64,000 bases of DNA from Spinacia oleracea. Lineage: Eukaryota > Streptophyta > Magnoliopsida > Caryophyllales > Amaranthaceae. This document shows positions 23,301-33,640 of this stretch, piece by piece. The stretch is taken from contig NC_079490.1 in NCBI RefSeq assembly GCF_020520425.1, forward strand, positions 55,158,517 through 55,222,516, in the 5' to 3' direction. Under the pieces are notes generated by a model. The model did not search any database and had not been told where the DNA came from. It was given only the letters and a program-made list of their open reading frames with translations. Numbering within the stretch: position 1 is the first letter of the stretch; each line of letters starts with the position of its first letter. The position numbers were made by a program, and so were the translations under genes.

Positions 23301-26300
23301 TTTGAAGGTTAAATGAACTAGACCTTATTGTGCTTTGATTAATCATTATGCACTACAATACTGAAGAAAAGTCTTACAAGGATATATAACTGTGAAATAA
23401 GCTTTCGAAGCAAATACCTTGTCCTATGGCTTGTCTTAAACTCTTAACGTTGCCTAATATGGAAAGAGCTTGCCAACCAACAATTTTCACATTCAACTTA
23501 AAATTTGGAGATATTTCTTCTCATGCGCATCATGCTCCCTCTCATAGAGAAAACTTTTCCTTAAGGTTGAGTTGATTGACTACTAGTTTGATCAATTCAA
23601 AAGGTAGATCAAACAAGGACATGTAGTTGGATAAAAAAAGAACGAATAGAATAACTTCCAGAAAGGGGGTTGTCCTCTTACATATAGAAAAGCTCAAACT
23701 GCACTAAGGCGATAGAGGTACTGCCCCGCCTCATTGAAGTAAGGCGCACCAAGTATAAAAAAGAAAGCTTTGCAACTCAGTTGCAACTCGTTCACTTCAG
23801 GTGCGCCTTTTTGAATGTGCCTCGCTTAGCATAAACCTTACCCTATTTACCTAGCGCCTCAATGCCAGGTTTTTAAAACACCAAAGTGGGGTACATTTTT
23901 TTTTAACACCCCCTTACTTTGAGTTGATACTTCCTAATCATTACATATAAGCACTTCCTCTAGCTTAAAGGTGTTTGGCAATCATCCTTATGTTTCTGCA
24001 GTAACCTTTTTGAAATCAACATTGTCAATTAAGGAATTCTAGGTTAGAGCTGTGGTCTTGAGGGAAATGGATTTTCGTGGTCGTCTCTCTAGCTTTTACA
24101 TTTAAAAGCTTAGTTTCAACCGTATCTTCTTGAATCCCATCAATTGGCTTTAAAGGCCTATACTTTGCATTGACGTCTTTTAGGAGAATACATGTACATC
24201 AAATGTATAAATGTCTTAAGTTTCCATCACTCAGAGAAGGATAAAAAACATACTAACTGGGAGAAGTTAGTGAAATGGAAGCATGCAGACGTGAATTGGT
24301 TTAACAGGTTGGCACCCCAAACTGGGTAGGTAGTTGGTTATTTTGATCTGATTCTTGTACACGTAGGGATGCCTTTCTTATACTTGTAATTATATTAACC
24401 AAAAACTATGTTAACCAAAAAAAATAATATTAACTTGAGAAGTAGAGATATCTATATCAAGGCTTAGGTGCCAAATATTAATACGAGGTAAAATAATAAT
24501 TGAGGAAATTGAGAACTATTGAAGTAGTATAATGGATTGTTTTGGGTGGATATTGAACCAAGGTTATTTAGTATTAGATTCCAATATGAGCTAAACAGTT
24601 TGGCAGAGAACCTATGCTACTTAGGGACTATTTGGCTCACCAAATTATAATGCAATGGAATGAGAACCCCATACTTGTTTGGTCTAATGTTGAAATGGAT
24701 TCTATATCTGGTTCGTGCTGCTTGGTTCAATTTGGAATGTAACAGACATCTCTATTGACAAGAAATGGCAAGCCTTGGGTGAAGATAGAAAGTGACTCAC
24801 ATTTAAATTAAGAAATTAAAAATAGCACCAGTAGGACAATCTCCATCTTATAAGGAGATATGATTGGTTGTGTGAACCAAGATGTCCTTTGAGTTACTTG
24901 GATTCTTCTCTACTCACTTTCGTACAATGCAATTTGATTCTTCAGATAATTCTTTTTTTTTATATCTTTTACCTTTTCCATTACAAGTCATCCTTGGTCT
25001 GTCTCGACTTCTTTCAATATCATTACCCCACTATCAATTCGGATCATAACATTGGAACAGGTATGAGAACCTTAACTGCTACTTTTTCCCGTTAAACTAG
25101 TCCAAAAGTGTGTCATGTACTGATTCATTCGTTCTAGGCTTGTGGTTCACGGGGTATATAACAAAGTAACACTATATCTAAACGACCATCACTTCTCTTT
25201 CATCATCTTTTTGTGGATTTGTTCATATTACTGCTCTCTACCTCAACATACATATCTCCGCCTCTCTAGTCCATTCATCCGCTAAAGTCAAACATAATCT
25301 TTCTTGAAATCAGAAAAAAACAACTGGCAGAAAAATTAAAATAGAACATCTATCTAAATTTCGTCAGCACAAACCAAGGGGAAAATAAGCTAAGTAATAA
25401 TTACAATATGATGACAGGCTATGTTACTCAGACACGGGTGTCGGTGTCGTGTCCGACACGGGTGTCGGAGTGTCCGACCCTTCGATCCAAATATTTGCAG
25501 ACACTCCGACACGGTCAAAGGAGTGTCTTGACTTTTTTTTTAGACACGGCTCCCATTCAAAGTGTCGGATAAAAGAAGTGACACTTTATAAAAAGTAAGG
25601 TAATAAATGGAAAAAAAAAAAGAAAAAAAAAAAAAAAAAAAAAAGAAAAAGAAAAAAAAAGGGAAAAGATATTGCACGTGGGTTTGCCCCCACTTCCCAT
25701 GCCTTAATCTATTAAAAATAAAGGTAAAAAAAAAAAAAAAAAACATGGTAAACTAATAAAGTAAAAAAACCACAGGTCCACCAATCCACAAAGTGACGAA
25801 ACACAAACCTAGCAAACGACGGGAAAACTCAAAGAGGGAATGCCAGAATCCATGGCTATGGCATTCTCAAGAAATTAATTTCAACGAAAACGCAAATTGA
25901 ATAGTGCAATCTACTCGGTTTTTCTTCTGGAACAAAAGCCCCAACAATGTTTTTCTTGTTTCTCCTTCCCTGACCTTCAATTTCTAGATCTAGGGTTTTA
26001 AACTCTTCAAGATCTAGTGTTTTTGGTTACAGGTAACATGAATTTTAACACCTTATATATATATCTTCATCTTGAATGGCAAAATTTGAACTTTTTTACT
26101 CATTTTTTTCTCCTCCCGATTGATCCCGACACTTCATTTCCGATCCTTTTCCGACACCGGTGTCGACACCTTCCCGGACACGTGTCGAGCGTCGTGTCGC
26201 GGGTCGGGTCGTGTCGACACCGACACAAGCCGTCCGATGGAGTGTCGGAGTAACATAGATGACAGGGGTCTAGGGTCATGATTTTGCTGACATCAGATGA

Positions 26301-29300
26301 TGACAGATATTGCTCTAATGGTTACCAAAGAGAGAACTACTACTAAGTGGTTGCTGGAGAGAGTAGGAAAGGTCATTTGACCATGAGAGAAAGTATTATT
26401 TTTGGAGGGGTTGTTTTAGAGCATGAATTACAGTTTGAATCTCGGGAGTTGGAAGTTAGAAAAGGATGAGGTAGAAAGGATTCATGAGAGTTGGGGGAAT
26501 TCGCTTCCCCTCAATATATTTTACATTGTCAAAAAGGTCCAACGAAACAACGGAATTTATTCTAAAGTAAATGTCCGACTTTGATGCTATCATAGGATAT
26601 GTGTACATGCTAAGGTGTCAGACTTTGCCATACATTATGTTTTTGGTCCGAAATTGTTAACCAATAGGCTCACTGAGTAGTACTCAGTTGAAGGGAGGGG
26701 GGGGGGGGGGGGTAAGCAAAAAGGGTGGGGGGGGGAGTGAATTGTAGAAAACGTTAATCCATGCGCAGTCTAGCAGAAAAAAAGTGTACAGATCACAGTC
26801 AAAAAGAAAATGACTTGATGGAATTATACATTTCATAGTAGAGAGACAAATTGTAGATCAAATAGGAAGGAAAGGGACGAGGAAGGAAGAATGAAAAAGC
26901 AGCAGAAAGTGAAAGAGTGAACACGAGATCATTGAAGAAAGAGAGAAAATTAATTAACTTCAATAGGCCTGACCGGAGATGACAATGGGAAAGACAGTGC
27001 CACAACCACCAGGGAGGCAACAACCAGAAATTTCTGGCATAGACAACAACCACCAATTTGCCAATCACTAGCAAACCCTTGAATTAGGTTTTTTTTTGCA
27101 ATTCAGGTTTTTACTTTTGTGGGGCGTTTAGTACGTGGGAATGGGAAATTGGGGAATTGAGAGTAGGATTGGGATTGAGAATTGTTATTGGGGACTTCGT
27201 AGAAATATCGAGAATCCCTTGTTCGGTATGTTGGATGGGATAAGTTGGGAATAAATATTTACAAAAATATCTTTGTTTACTCTCCTCTTCTTCACCTCTC
27301 ATTAATGGTAATATAGTCATTTTACCCTATTTCCAATTCCCATCCCCAATTCCCCCCCCCCCCCCCCCCCCTAGGTAATAAAACCAAGGGAATTGAGAAC
27401 TTTATTTCCCCTTTTCAAACCCACAACATTTCCCGTTCCCACTAAACAAACATGGGAATTGAACCAAGTGTGGATAAAAATTCCCATTCCCAGCAACATT
27501 TCCCATTAAACAAACACCCCATTGGGGTTAAATTGAAGTTAAATCATGCAATTTCTGGAGGGCTTCTGCTCAAATTTGCATCTTTACGACTAGGTAAGTT
27601 TTAATTCGGCAAAATCTTGATCTCTTTCTTCGTTTTTAAGCCAGATCTCTTTTCTTTATCACATGATAAAAGGTGACCCAAGCGCTGTGTCTTGTGCATT
27701 GGGTACGGTGGCCTGAGGCGTACGCGGGCGTTTTCTGGAATGCGCTGCACCAGTTAAGGCCAATGCGTTTTGGCCTGCGCCCACTGGCATGGTGGCGCCC
27801 TTTTTAAAACTAAGGGCAAGAGGAGTGATAATATTTTAGTATTTGACTATTATTGATCCACAAGAACATTGGATTGAAATGTAAACCTTCTTACTAATAT
27901 GAATTTGAAGCTGGTTATCTGATTATGACCAAATCTGTTAGGGCTGAGTGAATAAGAGCCACTTGTTTCATTTTCTGGTTTGACTTCATGATCTCTTAAA
28001 GTTCCTGATTGGAGTGTCATGACCAGAGTTACCTGGTTCGTGGTTCACTTCGGTACGGGGTACGGGTTCGGTTTCGCGTGTGGCTGATTTTAGGTTTGCG
28101 AGAGGTGTATGGATTTTTTTTGTGTCGTTACATTTTAAAGTACGAAATGTAAAATGCGATAAAAAAAATAGTATTAAAGTTGAAACAGAGTATTCATTGT
28201 GGCTAATAACACAATCGTTGGCAAAGTGACATGAAAAGGCAGAAGTCAATTGGCAAACAAAAAAACTTGATAAAATAATGGGACACCACACCCATGACCC
28301 ATGTGCAATGCAACAATAGTGTAGACAAAAAGTAAAATACAACAAAAAGTACAAAAGAAAGTTAAAAAATAAAAACAAAAAATACAACCCATCATCTTCA
28401 TTCTTCACCATCGACTTCCAGAGTTCCAGTCTCTCATCCATGGTGTTTAGATCAGCAAGACGAAAGAACAACAAAAACAACAATTGACGATCGTAATCAA
28501 CACGTATGTCCTTCTCAAACAAAAGCCCCAACATATTTTATCTTCTATCGCCTTCCCAGACCTTCAATCGTTAAAACTAGGATTTTGGTTTGGTTCGCAA
28601 AACATCGCGAATTGGATCGCCAGCGAACCGCGAATTGGTACGGGCGAACCTGTTTGAGATTCACGGGGGTTACCCGCGAACCAGGTAACACTGGTCATGA
28701 CTCATGAGTCACTTAGAGAGTATCTTTCTTTCTAAAACACTAGACCTTTTGTGGATCATTATCCCTTAAACTTTCTTTCATATACATCAATGCTCGGATA
28801 TGTGATCTTTGGTTTTGGGTGCGTGTTCTTTATGCTTATGTTGTATGCGTTTACCTTTGTGTACATTGCCTCGAGTAACTTTTGTGGAACTTAATGCCGA
28901 TTGCTGAATGCAGATCTACCTTGAACTAGCAAACAATTATAGTAATGGGAATTTGGCTGATCTAGAGACATTTGTTCAGGTGAACAAGGACAAGTTTGAA
29001 GGGGTGAGTTATTTAACTTGTGAATTGGGCTAACTTTTTACTATATTCTTGGTTAGCTGGGAAGTGGGCTAAACTTTACAAACCTCGTTTCTTTTCTTTT
29101 CCAGGATAACAATCTTGGGTTGGTGAAGCAGGTTGTTTCATCCATCTATAAGCGAAATATCCAGAGATTGACTCAAACCTACTTGACTTTGTCCCTTCAA
29201 GATATAGCCAATACAGTGCAATTGAACAGCCCCAAGGAAGCAGAGATGCATGTGCTTCAAATGGTAAATTGGACATCTTTATCTAGTGCTAGAGCCTTTT

Positions 29301-30186
29301 TTAATGGTTGAGGACATTTTGGACATCTTTTGGCATGGACATCATAACTTTTCGTAGGCGTTTTATACATTACTTTTTTTGGGTTTGTCAACGAGAATTT
29401 TCTTGCTATATTCAAATATTAGTATTATATCTTAATTACTTTTTCTTATTATCAGATTCAAGATGGTCATATCTATGCTACAATCAACCAGAGAGATGGA
29501 ATGGTTCAATTCCTTGAGGACCCAGAACAGTATAAGTCGTGTGAGATGATTGAACATATAGACTGCTCCATTCAGAGGTATATTCCTCAAACTAAAACAT
29601 ATTACATGGTCACAGTTGTTTGAGGTGGTAGTGTTCAAATTATTCCCAATCATATTAAATGTTACTGCCTCTGTAGTTTTGTTTGTTGTAAAATTCCCTC
29701 TATAGCTTAGGTGTCTGAAACTTTCACACAATCAAATGATCAAGCAGTTGCTGAAAATGCTAAAAGTTGAATAAAGGTATCATGCTGGCTCTGCAAGGTT
29801 CCGGTGTCTATTGGTTTATGTTGAGATTTTCTGTTTTTTCTCGGTCTATCTTTTGAGGTTACTGTTGTAAACGTACATCCCTGTGTCTGTTGGTAACTGT
29901 TATTTAGCTCATGGAATGCTTGTCTGTAACACATCTCTGAAAATTCTTCTGAAGGATAATGGTTCTATCAAAGAAACTAGCTTCTGTAGATGAACAGATA
30001 TCGTGTGAACCACTGTACCTGACAAAGGTAAGGCAGCTATCTTATTGAATAGTTTTGTCTAACCTTAGCCCTTTACTCCAACTAAATGATATGAATGATT
30101 GGCCTTGTACACTACAGGTTGGGAAAGAACGGCAACGCTTTGACTTTGATGATTTTGACAGTGTGCCCCAAAAATTTAACATTTGA
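14351..30186 (+). CDS. CSN3: COP9 signalosome complex subunit 3 (11 exons)
   Basis: CSN3 is a PCI-domain subunit of the nuclear COP9 signalosome, which removes NEDD8 from cullins and is needed for photomorphogenic control in plants. Exons: 14351-14535, 20120-20232, 20313-20559, 21964-22021, 22518-22607, 22723-22788, 28914-29003, 29105-29263, 29456-29577, 29955-30027, 30118-30186. All introns are GT-AG and all phases match. The joined CDS is 1272 bp, or 423 residues, close to my recollection of the Arabidopsis protein (just under 430). Recognisable stretches are HSLGYLYFL (end of exon 1), LTTLHPD and [11 protein letters not shown] (exons 3-4), [18 protein letters not shown] (exon 5), and the PCI region DNNLGLVKQ to [10 protein letters not shown] (exons 8-9, about residues 284-365). 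The tail ends [12 protein letters not shown]. No stop or frameshift was found. Introns 1 and 6 are 5.6 and 6.1 kb. Confidence 0.95.
15468..16288. mobile_element. possible MITE-bounded insertion in CSN3 intron 1
   Basis: The left end reads TACTCCTTCCGTCACTGAAAG and the right end GGGATGGAGGGAGTA, which are Stowaway-like termini in inverted orientation about 820 bp apart. That is long for a single MITE, so this may be two elements or one with an insertion. No coding sequence is present. Confidence 0.35.
16513..18621. mobile_element. hAT-like non-autonomous element in CSN3 intron 1, carrying a LINE fragment
   Basis: The left end reads GGCCCTGTTTGGTTAATAGC. The right end reads, on the opposite strand, GGTCATGTTTGGCAATCAGC. 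The shared TGTTTGG terminus and the subterminal TAGC-rich stretches suggest a hAT-like family. No clean 8-bp target duplication is visible. The RTE-type fragment at about 17405-18190 sits inside it. Confidence 0.45.
17405..18190 (+). pseudogene. RTE-type LINE 3' fragment (C-terminal end of reverse-transcriptase ORF)
   Basis: Translated pieces include [38 protein letters not shown] and [10 protein letters not shown]. This is the conserved C-terminal tail of plant RTE-clade LINE proteins. The downstream stretch with 'agcagaccccaaatcattttggg' is the familiar 3' end of this family. A frameshift or stop lies near 17460. Only the last part of the element is present, as expected of a 5'-truncated copy. 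Confidence 0.7.
18806..19000. mobile_element. half of a Stowaway-like MITE in CSN3 intron 1
   Basis: It begins TACTTCCTCTGTTTTTTTAG and shares internal words with the MITEs at 22141 and 32767 ('attattcactttgatc', 'gataattaaagata'). I do not see the matching right terminus, so this is a decayed or truncated copy. Confidence 0.45.
19680..19701 (+). repeat. G22 homopolymer in CSN3 intron 1
   Basis: An unbroken run of 22 G. It can form a G-quadruplex on the plus strand. The true length may differ from the sequence given, since such runs are error-prone in sequencing. Confidence 0.8.
20533..20657 (+). repeat. tandem duplication of the end of CSN3 exon 3 with its splice donor
   Basis: The end of exon 3 plus its donor (20533-20568) is repeated with two changes at 20622-20657, 89 bp downstream. 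The second copy still reads ...gctatgg|gtaact. Between them a 23-bp 'atcatgttatatctcgtctat' unit is itself doubled. Use of the second donor would add 89 bases and shift the frame. Confidence 0.85.
20768..20931. mobile_element. small MITE in CSN3 intron 3
   Basis: The left end reads ggcctgtttgtctcaactta and the right end aaccaaacaaagcc, an inverted pair with the GGC(C/T)TTGTTTGG-type terminus. The internal sequence is simple (aactta/aataagt words). The target duplication may be ttag but is too short to be sure. Confidence 0.4.
22141..22415. mobile_element. Stowaway-like MITE in CSN3 intron 4 with its right end replaced by C28
   Basis: The left terminus TACTTCCTCCGTACTTTTTTAG and the internal sequence match the family seen at 18806 and 32767. 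Where the inverted right terminus should appear (after 'gtgtcaa' at 22387), there is instead an unbroken run of 28 C (22388-22415). Confidence 0.55.
25419..26258. mobile_element. inverted-repeat element in CSN3 intron 6, GACACGGGTGTCGG-rich ends
   Basis: The termini are CTATGTTACTC and its inverse GAGTAACATAG, flanked by direct copies of atgacagg at 25411-25418 and 26259-26266 (8 bp, possibly 9). Each subterminal region holds several GACACGGGTGTCGG-like palindromic motifs. The middle has a poly(A)-rich stretch and a transcript-like segment ending near 'ctagggttttaaactcttc'. The 8-bp target duplication suggests hAT. It is non-coding and shares a middle segment with the element at 28024-28693. 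Confidence 0.75.
26697..26712 (+). repeat. G16 homopolymer in CSN3 intron 6
   Basis: Sixteen consecutive G, followed within 20 bp by a second G run. It lies inside the 6.1-kb intron. Confidence 0.75.
27121..27520. mobile_element. foldback MITE in CSN3 intron 6
   Basis: The left end GGGGCGTTTAGTACGTGGGAATGGG is inverted at the right end (cccattaaacaaacacccc). Inside, 'gggaatgggaatt' words on the left mirror 'aattcccattccc' words on the right, so the whole unit folds back. It contains a C20 run at 27352-27371. No convincing target duplication was found. Confidence 0.55.
28024..28693. mobile_element. inverted-repeat element in CSN3 intron 6, related to the one at 25419
   Basis: The termini CAGAGTTACCTGGTTCG and CGAACCAGGTAACACTG are inverted and flanked by gtcatgac at 28016-28023 and 28694-28701, an 8-bp target duplication. 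The subterminal regions are rich in GGTTCG/CGGGT motifs. The interior shares the stretch 'caaaagccccaaca...gaccttcaat' with 25419-26258. It has no protein of its own and is probably a hAT-type non-autonomous element. Confidence 0.75.
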
Positions 30187-30542
30187 GTCAAGAATGCTCC
30201 AGTCTTGGTGCATTGCTCACAGTTGTTTTGTCTGTTTATATAGTTCAGAGAACAGATCAACTGTTTAGGTAGGAACTTTTGGATCATCTTCCAATATTCA
30301 AATATGATTAACGTTTTTGCTCAAGTGTCATCCGCCTTTGCTTCCGTACAGTCCATTACAGGATAATGAGAATGTTGTTGGTGTTACATTTAAATGTTCA
30401 ACGCTACAATATGTGGCCATTGATGTACTTGTGAGTTTCTTATGGTTATCTTATGGTCCTTTGACAATCAGTTTGATTCTACAGAATGATTCTCGTGAAT
30501 AGGATACCCCAATAGCAATAATATTGACCTTGGATCCCTCTA
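30187..30542 (+). other. CSN3 3' UTR and downstream flank
   Basis: Non-coding sequence following the CSN3 stop. I see no strong plant polyadenylation signal to fix the end of the transcript. It ends at the target duplication of the hAT-like MITE. Confidence 0.5.
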
Positions 30543-30550
30543 CACCTAGC

Positions 30551-31125
30551 CAGTGGCGGATCTACCTTGTGTCATGGTGGGTCAAGTGACCCACCATTAT
30601 TCTACGATGTACTTGCAGAGTAGCAGTAGCATTAAATAAAAATAAAGGAACAGTAAAAACATAAATAAAAGAAAAAAGTCGGAGTAGTTTGCTGGCACCT
30701 GTTAGAGTGGTAGCCACACAAAATTCCAACTTTATGATATTTTTCATTCATCCTTTAATTTTGTCTTTGTTTTTGTTTTCTTCTAATTTTTTTTACTATA
30801 TCTTGATAGTTTGTATGATCTCATGTGCTAACCTATGTCATTTTTCAAAATCATAGTCTGAGGTGGACTGGGAGCTTTTTCTAGTGGTGCATTACTGTAT
30901 CGAAGTATTTACAATTTTTTTTATCATATATTTATATTTTTGTTTTAATTTTGGTTTCAAAAATATTTTAGTCGTTAATATATGGCATCGTATCCTTGAA
31001 TTTAAAAGTTGTTAATTGTAATTGTATGAGATATTAATTAACTGTTTTGAAATATCCATTTTCGTTAACCATGCATCGATCGAATATGGTGACACACCAT
31101 TTCGGAAATCCTGGCTCCGCCACTG
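30551..31125. mobile_element. hAT-like MITE with CAGTGGCGGA termini
   Basis: The left end CAGTGGCGGATCTAC and right end CTGGCTCCGCCACTG are inverted. Flanking 8-mers cacctagc (30543-30550) and cacttagc (31126-31133) differ at one base, fitting an aged 8-bp hAT target duplication. The 575-bp unit is AT-rich and non-coding, and lies just downstream of CSN3. Confidence 0.8.
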
Positions 31126-31133
31126 CACTTAGC

Positions 31134-31884
31134 ATGACTGCATGAGCTTCCTAGGTACTCCCAATGGGTCAGTCAGGATGTGGTATCCTGTTAAAATTAA
31201 CAAAAACATAAATACTAAATTGAAATTTCATTTTCAATTCGTGCACAACCATACTGTTGCAAATTCCTCCCTTTGTTCTTTTTTGGTAAAGCTTTAAGTT
31301 TGTCACATAACTTAAATGACAAATTTTCTCGTTTGCTCTGGCTTTCTTTCTCTCATCCCCTATTTTATCAACCTATTTGCTTAACTTATACTTAAATATT
31401 AAAAAAGTAAAGTTTGCTCTATGAAACAATATTTTAGGGACGGAGGGGTGACTTGTTTTACATATTTGCGTTACTCAGTTATTGGGGTTGCTACTAACAG
31501 ACAAATTGGTCCAGAAGAGTGTAAACCATAGGCCACATAAGCAATTAAGCATCCCCCCATCTCCAGCCTTTATTTTGTAGTTTTCATACTTACTAGTGCT
31601 TTTTGATCGCGCGGTCTTCAAAGGTAGAAAATTTAAGCTCAAATATATAAAAAAAGTATAGTGTAATCATGTAGTTGATGGTCGGATAATCAATCAATTG
31701 TTGGATTCAAAAAACAATAATCTTTACATATTTTTGTTAGTTATTGATATGAAGATTGAAGTTGTTTAATGCCATTATTTTGGATTGTGCGGTCCCTCAA
31801 AAACTTGATAACTGATAATACGGATAAAATTGTTGTCGATTTGTACATCTTCAATTTAACTTTTTTTGTACATTCCTAAAAGGT
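31134..31884. other. intergenic DNA, possible decayed MITE
   Basis: No gene is seen. Between about 31267 and 31450 the ends 'ctccctttgttctttttt' and 'ttagggacggagggg' look like a decayed Stowaway-type pair, but the inverted match is weak. The remainder may be 3' flank of the minus-strand ORF that ends at 31885. Confidence 0.4.
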
Positions 31885-32640
31885 TTACAAATTACAACTT
31901 AAACTAGAAACATTAAAGAACCTTACATTGCTTACTTTACCAACTAAAATCCAACCATTTAAAACTAAAGTGGTAGCAAGCTCTTCTCTGTTGGACCCTT
32001 GATTGTTGCCTTGACTTTGTTTACAACGACGTATTACACGTGGTATGCCAAAGTCATTGCGAGTTATTTCCTTGAAGAAGATTGAATTGTTGGGGAGGTA
32101 ACCAATTGGAAGCACCTTTAAGAACCTGTAAACCTTAAAAACCAAGGAAAGAAGTAGAAGAGTAGTAACGACACGAGCCGGTTGCAAAGAGCTTGCGAAT
32201 TGCTTACAAGCTACTGAAAGTGACTTGGAAAGCATGCTATGAACCCCCATATGATGGGGAGCAGCGTTGAAATAAAAGGTTTTGAAAGCGACAAACAAAG
32301 TCATCGCTAACCTAAACAGAGAATTAACGTTAGTTAATCCCAACAACAAACAAACAACCATAACCCATGTAAACCATAACCCCCTCCCACACATACCTTC
32401 TTTCCCCAACCTCCAAAAGCTGACTATTCCTACTGCCTCCAAGAACCTATCAAGTAACCCCAACCTTCCTACATAAATCTTCCAAAATAGGCTATCCCAC
32501 ATAGGACAACCTAACGCAACCCACACCCTCGAAAACCTGTGTTTACCAACATATGCAACAACCTTATATAAGAACACATCCAACAGAAAAGACGAGAAAC
32601 AATACATTACTACCCACCATAACCAATTATAACTAAACAT
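31885..32640 (-). CDS. hypothetical membrane protein, 251 aa
   Basis: An uninterrupted ORF with a true ATG at 32638-32640. I do not recognise the family. Hydrophobic segments lie at about residues 5-30, 86-125 and 155-182, suggesting an integral membrane protein. The region between is rich in W, F and V (GCPMWDSLFWKIYVG). The C-terminal 50 residues are polar and look less protein-like. Upstream on the same strand, 33255-33640 resembles a plant 5' leader ending in a splice donor, so this could be the coding exon of a two-exon gene. Against it: the sequence lies among transposon debris, and length alone is modest support. Confidence 0.4.
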   Translation of the reverse strand: MFSYNWLWWVVMYCFSSFLLDVFLYKVVAYVGKHRFSRVWVALGCPMWDSLFWKIYVGRLGLLDRFLEAVGIVSFWRLGKEGMCGRGLWFTWVMVVCLLLGLTNVNSLFRLAMTLFVAFKTFYFNAAPHHMGVHSMLSKSLSVACKQFASSLQPARVVTTLLLLSLVFKVYRFLKVLPIGYLPNNSIFFKEITRNDFGIPRVIRRCKQSQGNNQGSNREELATTLVLNGWILVGKVSNVRFFNVSSLSCNL

Positions 32641-32766
32641 TATTAAACTAAACTAGCACACCAACAAATCAACTATGCCAAAGTAACGATCAAAACATGG
32701 AGCAGCCACAACCCTAATTCAATTAGGGAAAACGACTATTAGTTCAAGGAAAATAGCTAAAACTAA

Positions 32767-33029
32767 TACTTCCTCCATTTTTTTATAATTGCACCATCTT
32801 AGGTTTTGACACTATTCACATATTCTTATATAGTTATTTTTTGTGATTTATATGTAAAGAAAAATATATTCATGTGGGATCTTGTTAGATTCGTCTCGAG
32901 ATATACTTTCAAATTATCAAATTTTTATAATTTTTTCAATTGTATAATGAGAGATATTAATGGTTAAAATAGTGCATTGGCAAGCGTGAAATCTAAGATG
33001 GTGCAATTAAAAAAAAAATGGAGGGAGTA
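32767..33029. mobile_element. complete Stowaway-like MITE
   Basis: TA-cttcctccatttttttataattgcaccatctta at the left is matched by the inverse at the right (taagatggtgcaatt...ggagggag-TA), with TA at both ends. It is 263 bp with terminal repeats of about 33 bp. It is the best-preserved member of the family also seen at 18806 and 22141. Confidence 0.8.
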
Positions 33030-33035
33030 CCAAAC

Positions 33036-33197
33036 AGGAGCCCTAACCTAAATCTTTACCTTAATCGTCACGATCGGGTTAATCCGACACCACAATACGG
33101 TGGCGACAAGGATAGCAGGAACCCTAACCTAAATCTTTACCTTTACCGTCAAGATCGGGTAAATCCGACACCACAAGACAGCGACGACAAGGGTAAG
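33036..33197 (-). repeat. two tandem copies of an 81-bp unit
   Basis: Copies at about 33036-33116 and 33117-33197 share 'ccctaacctaaatctttacct', 'gatcgggt' and 'aatccgacaccacaa'. On the minus strand each carries a splice-donor-like acg|gtaaag or acg|attaag sequence, similar to the sequence at 33280-33300 after the putative leader exon. The second copy (33117-33197) keeps the GT; the first has AT. Confidence 0.75.
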
Positions 33198-33254
33198 TCC
33201 GATAATAGAAGCCAATCCCAAATCATATCAAACAAGCCTCTAAACTAGCAATTA

Positions 33255-33640
33255 CTAACCCAAACAAGAAACCCTAACCCTAAACTTTACCTTTACCGGC
33301 GAGATTATCAACGACGGCGTTTGGGAAAGCTTTGGTGAGAGGACGCCGAGGTTAACTTTGATCCGATCAAATAATCTCCAATCGGAATCGGCAGAGATGA
33401 TTATGTCTACAAAAGAAATCCGACGACGACGAGAAGAGCTACGAACGAAGAGGAGAGTAGAGCGGCGATGGTGGCTTGAATCCTCCACCCCTCTGCCGGA
33501 AAAAAAAACACTACCCGATCTATAGAAAAAATTAAAGACCACTAAGAAACGGTGAAGCAACGATTTAGCAGGCTCTCCGGCGACCTTGTGGTTTCGGCCA
33601 CCAACGAGCCTGCTAAACGGCGGCGGCGACTCTAGGGTTT
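33255..33640 (-). other. putative 5' leader exon of a minus-strand gene
   Basis: A relatively GC-rich block in AT-rich surroundings, with CT-rich and CGTCGTCG stretches typical of plant 5' leaders when read on the minus strand. It ends at ctcgccg|gtaaagg (about 33300). A 101-codon ORF inside it has no recognisable domain. It may be the first exon of the gene whose coding part is 32640-31885, which is an inference from position and composition. Confidence 0.3.

Noticed and set aside
25540-25746. 68-codon phenylalanine-rich ORF
   Set aside because: It is a poly(A)/poly(T)-rich stretch inside an inverted-repeat element.
28016-28534. 182-codon minus-strand ORF considered as a gene
   Set aside because: It is contained in an inverted-repeat element and mixes hydrophobic low-complexity with terminal repeat sequence; no domain is recognisable.
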